9,246 nt of DNA from the NCBI GenBank assembly GCA_028292185.1, contig JAQGMT010000300.1:1-9246 (forward strand). The letters are read 5' to 3'. Of the stretch, positions 6,671-9,246 are shown one piece after another (within the stretch, counting starts at the first letter, position 1; each line of letters starts with the position of its first letter). The translations under genes were made by a program, and so were the position numbers. The notes beneath the pieces are model-generated. The model was not told the DNA's origin, searched no databases, and was given only the letters and a program-made list of their open reading frames with translations. This stretch comes from Ramlibacter sp. GTDB lineage: Bacteria > Pseudomonadota > Gammaproteobacteria > Burkholderiales > Burkholderiaceae_C.

Positions 6671-7972
6671 CTAGGCCTTCAGCGATGCGCCCCAGGCGTC
6701 AACCTGGTCCAGCGGGCGCTGCACTTGCGCGCCGCTGCCATCGCGCAGCGACTTGACGGTGACCGCGCCTTGCGCGAGTTCGTCGCCTCCGAAGACCAGC
6801 GCATAGCGGGCGCCGCTCGCGTCGGCCCGCTTGAACTGCGATTTCATGCTGCCCATGCCCTCGCCCGAGCTCGCATGCATCTGCACGCTGACCCCGGCCG
6901 CGCGTAACGTTTGGAGGCTGCGCAGCACCACCGGCATCGCAGTGGCGTCCGGCACGATCGCGTACGCGTCGGGCGCAGCGGCCGGGATCGGCGCCCCACT
7001 CGCTTTCACGAGTTCAAGCACCCGCTCGACGCCGAGCGCCCAACCCACCGCGGGCGCCGGCTTGCCGCCGATCTGCTCGATCAGGTAGTCGTAGCGCCCG
7101 CCCGCGCAGATGGTGCCTTGCGCGCCCAGGCTGTCGGTGATGAACTCGAAGACGCTGAGGTTGTAGTAGTCCATGCCGCGCACCAGGCGCGGGTTGATGC
7201 GATACGCGATGCCGTTGGCGTCGAGCATCGCGCGCAAGCCGTTGAAATGCGCCAGCGAGGCTTCGCCCAGGAAGTCGATCAGCTTGGGCGCGGCGTCCAC
7301 CAGCGCCTGCATCGCAGGATTCTTGGTGTCCAGGATGCGCAAGGGATTGCTGTGCAAGCGGCGCTTGGCTTCCTCGTCCAGCACCGATGCGTTTTTCTCG
7401 AGATAGGCGATCAGTTCGGCGCGATGCTGCTTGCGCTCCTCCGGCTGGCCCAGGCTGTTGATTTCCAGCCGCACGCCTTGCAGGCCGAGTTCCTTCCACA
7501 GCGCGTCCGCCAGCAGGATGATCTCGGCATCGACATCCGGGCCGCCGAAGCCCAGCGCTTCGGCGCCGATCTGGTGAAACTGGCGATAGCGCCCGCGCTG
7601 CGGCCGCTCGTGCCGGAACATCGGTCCCATGTAATACAGGCGCTTGCCGCCGTCGTACAGCAGCGAGTGCTCGGCCACCGCGCGCACCACACCGGCGGTG
7701 TTCTCGGGCCGCAGCGTGAGTTGCTCGCCATTGAGCCGGTCCTCGAAGGAGTACATCTCCTTCTCGACGATGTCGGTGACTTCGCCCAGGCTGCGCACGA
7801 ACAATGGCGTGGGTTCGACGATGGGTGTGCGGATGTTGCGGTAGGCGTAGCGCGTCATGAGCGAGCGCACCTTGTCCTCCAGCCACTCCCAAGCCGCCGA
7901 GTCGGGCGGCAGGATGTCGTTCATGCCCTTGACGGCGGCCAGGCTGCCGGCCTTGGCGGGTTTCTCGGCCAT
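6671..7972 (-). CDS. hisS: Histidyl-tRNA synthetase
   Basis: HisRS is a class II aminoacyl-tRNA synthetase that charges tRNA-His in the cytoplasm. The 433-residue protein is normal length for bacteria. It shows the N-terminal GMNDILPPDS (16-25), the TLRPENTAGVVRA region (86-98), motif 2 (MFRHERPQRGRYRQFHQ, about 118-134), the histidine-specific segments LVRGMDYYN (263-271) and GGRYDYL (291-297), motif 3 (VGWALGVERV, 309-318), and a C-terminal anticodon-binding domain from about 335 to the end. The ATG at 7970-7972 precedes the conserved region closely and has GAAGAAG upstream; the frame remains open 34 codons further, but that overlaps the end of ispG and is not HisRS-like. It follows ispG by 25 nt. 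Confidence 0.97.
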   Translation of the reverse strand: MAEKPAKAGSLAAVKGMNDILPPDSAAWEWLEDKVRSLMTRYAYRNIRTPIVEPTPLFVRSLGEVTDIVEKEMYSFEDRLNGEQLTLRPENTAGVVRAVAEHSLLYDGGKRLYYMGPMFRHERPQRGRYRQFHQIGAEALGFGGPDVDAEIILLADALWKELGLQGVRLEINSLGQPEERKQHRAELIAYLEKNASVLDEEAKRRLHSNPLRILDTKNPAMQALVDAAPKLIDFLGEASLAHFNGLRAMLDANGIAYRINPRLVRGMDYYNLSVFEFITDSLGAQGTICAGGRYDYLIEQIGGKPAPAVGWALGVERVLELVKASGAPIPAAAPDAYAIVPDATAMPVVLRSLQTLRAAGVSVQMHASSGEGMGSMKSQFKRADASGARYALVFGGDELAQGAVTVKSLRDGSGAQVQRPLDQVDAWGASLKA

Positions 7973-7997
7973 TGCTTCTTCTTCGGTTCTTGTCGCT

Positions 7998-9246
7998 TCA
8001 GGCGTGTTCGGCGAGCTGCTGGCCGAAACGCTTTTCGATGTAGTTCTCCACCAGTTGATGGAACTCGTTGGCAATGTTATCGCCGCGCAGCGTCAGCGCT
8101 TTTTGCCCGTCGATGAACACCGGCGCGGCCGGCGCTTCGCCGGTGCCCGGCAGGCTGATGCCGATGTCGGCGTGCTTGCTCTCGCCCGGGCCGTTGACGA
8201 TGCAGCCCATCACGGCCACTTTCATCTTCTCGACGCCGGGATATTTCTTGCGCCAGACCGGCATCTGCGCGCGCAGGTAATCGTCGATCTGCTTGGCCAG
8301 TTCCTGGAATGTGGTGCTGGTGGTGCGGCCGCAACCCGGGCACGCGGTGACGCTAGGCACGAAGCTGCGCATCCCGAGCGACTGCAGGATTTCCGAGGCG
8401 ATCACCACTTCCTGGTTGCGCGATTCGCCGGGCTGCGGGGTCAAGGAGACGCGGATGGTGTCGCCGATGCCTTCCTGCAGCAGGATGCCCAAGGCGACGC
8501 TGGAAGCCACCGTTCCTTTGGTGGCCATGCCCGCTTCCGTGAGGCCCAGGTGCAGCGCGTAGTCGCAGCGCTTCGCCAGCTCGCGGTACACCGAGATCAG
8601 GTCTTGCACGCCGCTCACCTTGCACGACAGGATCACCTGGTCGCCGTTCATGCCCATGCGCTCGGCCAGCTTCGCCGACTCGATGGCCGAAGTGATGAGC
8701 GCCTCGTACATCACCGACCTGGCATCCCAGGGCTCGGCGCGCGCGCTGTTCACGTCCATCAGCTCCGAAAGCAGCTCCTGGTCGAGGCTGCCCCAGTTGA
8801 CGCCGATGCGCACCGGCTTGTCCCATTTCAAGGCCGCCTCGATCATCTGGCCGAACTGGCGGTCGTGCTTGTCGCCCTTGCCGACGTTGCCGGGATTGAT
8901 GCGGTACTTGGACAGTGCTTGCGCGCAATCCGGATAGTCGGTGAGCAAACGGTGGCCGTTGTAGTGAAAGTCGCCCACCAGCGGCACGTCGATGCCCATG
9001 CGATCGAGCTGCTCGCGGATGTAAGGCACCTGCGCCGCGGCCTCGGGCGTGTTGACGGTGATGCGCACCAGCTCCGAACCCGCGATCGCGAGTTCCTTCA
9101 CCTGGATGGCGGTGCCGATGGCGTCCTGCGTGTCGGTGTTGGTCATCGACTGGATGCGCACCGGTGCGTCGCCGCCGATGGTGACCACGCGCGAGCCCCA
9201 CACCGCGCGCGCCTGGCGCGAGCGGCGCGCCTTGGGCGCCGCGGGT
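7998..9246 (-). CDS. ispG: IspG (GcpE), HMBPP synthase of the MEP isoprenoid pathway (5' end cut by window edge)
   Basis: IspG is a cytosolic 4Fe-4S enzyme that reductively opens MEcPP to HMBPP, the next-to-last step of the MEP pathway. 415 codons are visible. The TIM-barrel part includes RIQSMTNTDT and LVGDFHYNGH. The C-terminal cluster domain shows the three cysteine ligands: CPGC (codons 8340-8342 and 8331-8333) and MGCIVNGPGE (Cys 8202-8204). The Glu ligand codon is at 8181-8183. The frame is open through the right edge with family-like basic sequence (PKARRSRQA), so the true start lies outside the window; the GTG at 9201-9203 is internal. hisS follows after 25 nt, the conserved ispG-hisS order. 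Confidence 0.96.
   Translation of the reverse strand, partial: PAAPKARRSRQARAVWGSRVVTIGGDAPVRIQSMTNTDTQDAIGTAIQVKELAIAGSELVRITVNTPEAAAQVPYIREQLDRMGIDVPLVGDFHYNGHRLLTDYPDCAQALSKYRINPGNVGKGDKHDRQFGQMIEAALKWDKPVRIGVNWGSLDQELLSELMDVNSARAEPWDARSVMYEALITSAIESAKLAERMGMNGDQVILSCKVSGVQDLISVYRELAKRCDYALHLGLTEAGMATKGTVASSVALGILLQEGIGDTIRVSLTPQPGESRNQEVVIASEILQSLGMRSFVPSVTACPGCGRTTSTTFQELAKQIDDYLRAQMPVWRKKYPGVEKMKVAVMGCIVNGPGESKHADIGISLPGTGEAPAAPVFIDGQKALTLRGDNIANEFHQLVENYIEKRFGQQLAEHA

Noticed and set aside
6911..8116. A 401-codon plus-strand open frame opposite hisS
   Set aside because: Same codon-bias artefact; the composition is low-information and it spans the hisS-ispG junction on the other strand.
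9201..9203. GTG as the ispG start
   Set aside because: The frame continues to the window edge with basic, family-like residues just before it, so the real start is outside the window.

Overview
The window is an ordinary, tightly packed stretch of core chromosome from a GC-rich betaproteobacterium. Comamonadaceae (Ramlibacter/Variovorax/Acidovorax-like) is most likely. The reasons are strong G/C preference at third codon positions, the gene order, the Hfq and HisS sequences, and a palindromic intergenic element of a type I remember from that family. All nine genes lie on the minus strand, so transcription runs from high to low coordinates. I found no mobile element, CRISPR array, tRNA, rRNA or phage gene, and no plus-strand gene I believe.

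In transcription order: ispG (5' end beyond the right edge), hisS, a yfgM-like membrane-anchored TPR gene, bamB, der, hfq, hflX, hflK and hflC (3' end beyond the left edge). Stops and starts are close or overlapping: ispG/hisS 25 nt, hisS/yfgM 72 nt, yfgM/bamB ATGA overlap, bamB/der 111 nt, der/hfq 140 nt, hfq/hflX 25 nt, hflX/hflK overlapping or 41 nt depending on the hflK start, hflK/hflC 11 nt. The two larger gaps are where non-coding structure sits. The bamB-der gap is mostly a GC-rich palindromic repeat. The der-hfq gap holds a terminator-like hairpin facing the wrong way for these genes and a plausible hfq promoter. No gene-free stretch exceeds 300 bases.

Functionally the window joins two conserved blocks. 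The first (ispG-hisS-yfgM-bamB-der) makes an isoprenoid precursor enzyme, histidyl-tRNA synthetase, a Sec-translocon-associated TPR protein, an outer-membrane assembly lipoprotein and a ribosome-assembly GTPase. The second (hfq-hflX-hflK-hflC) makes the RNA chaperone Hfq, the ribosome-splitting GTPase HflX, and the HflK/HflC membrane complex that restrains the FtsH protease. In E. coli these blocks are at separate loci; here they are contiguous and co-directional.

I did not find a previously undescribed system. The points worth checking are non-coding or start-site details: the dispersed repeat, the antisense-facing terminator, the hfq promoter with an inverted repeat in its spacer, non-ATG starts of hfq and hflX, the uncertain hflK start, and a cysteine pair in BamB.
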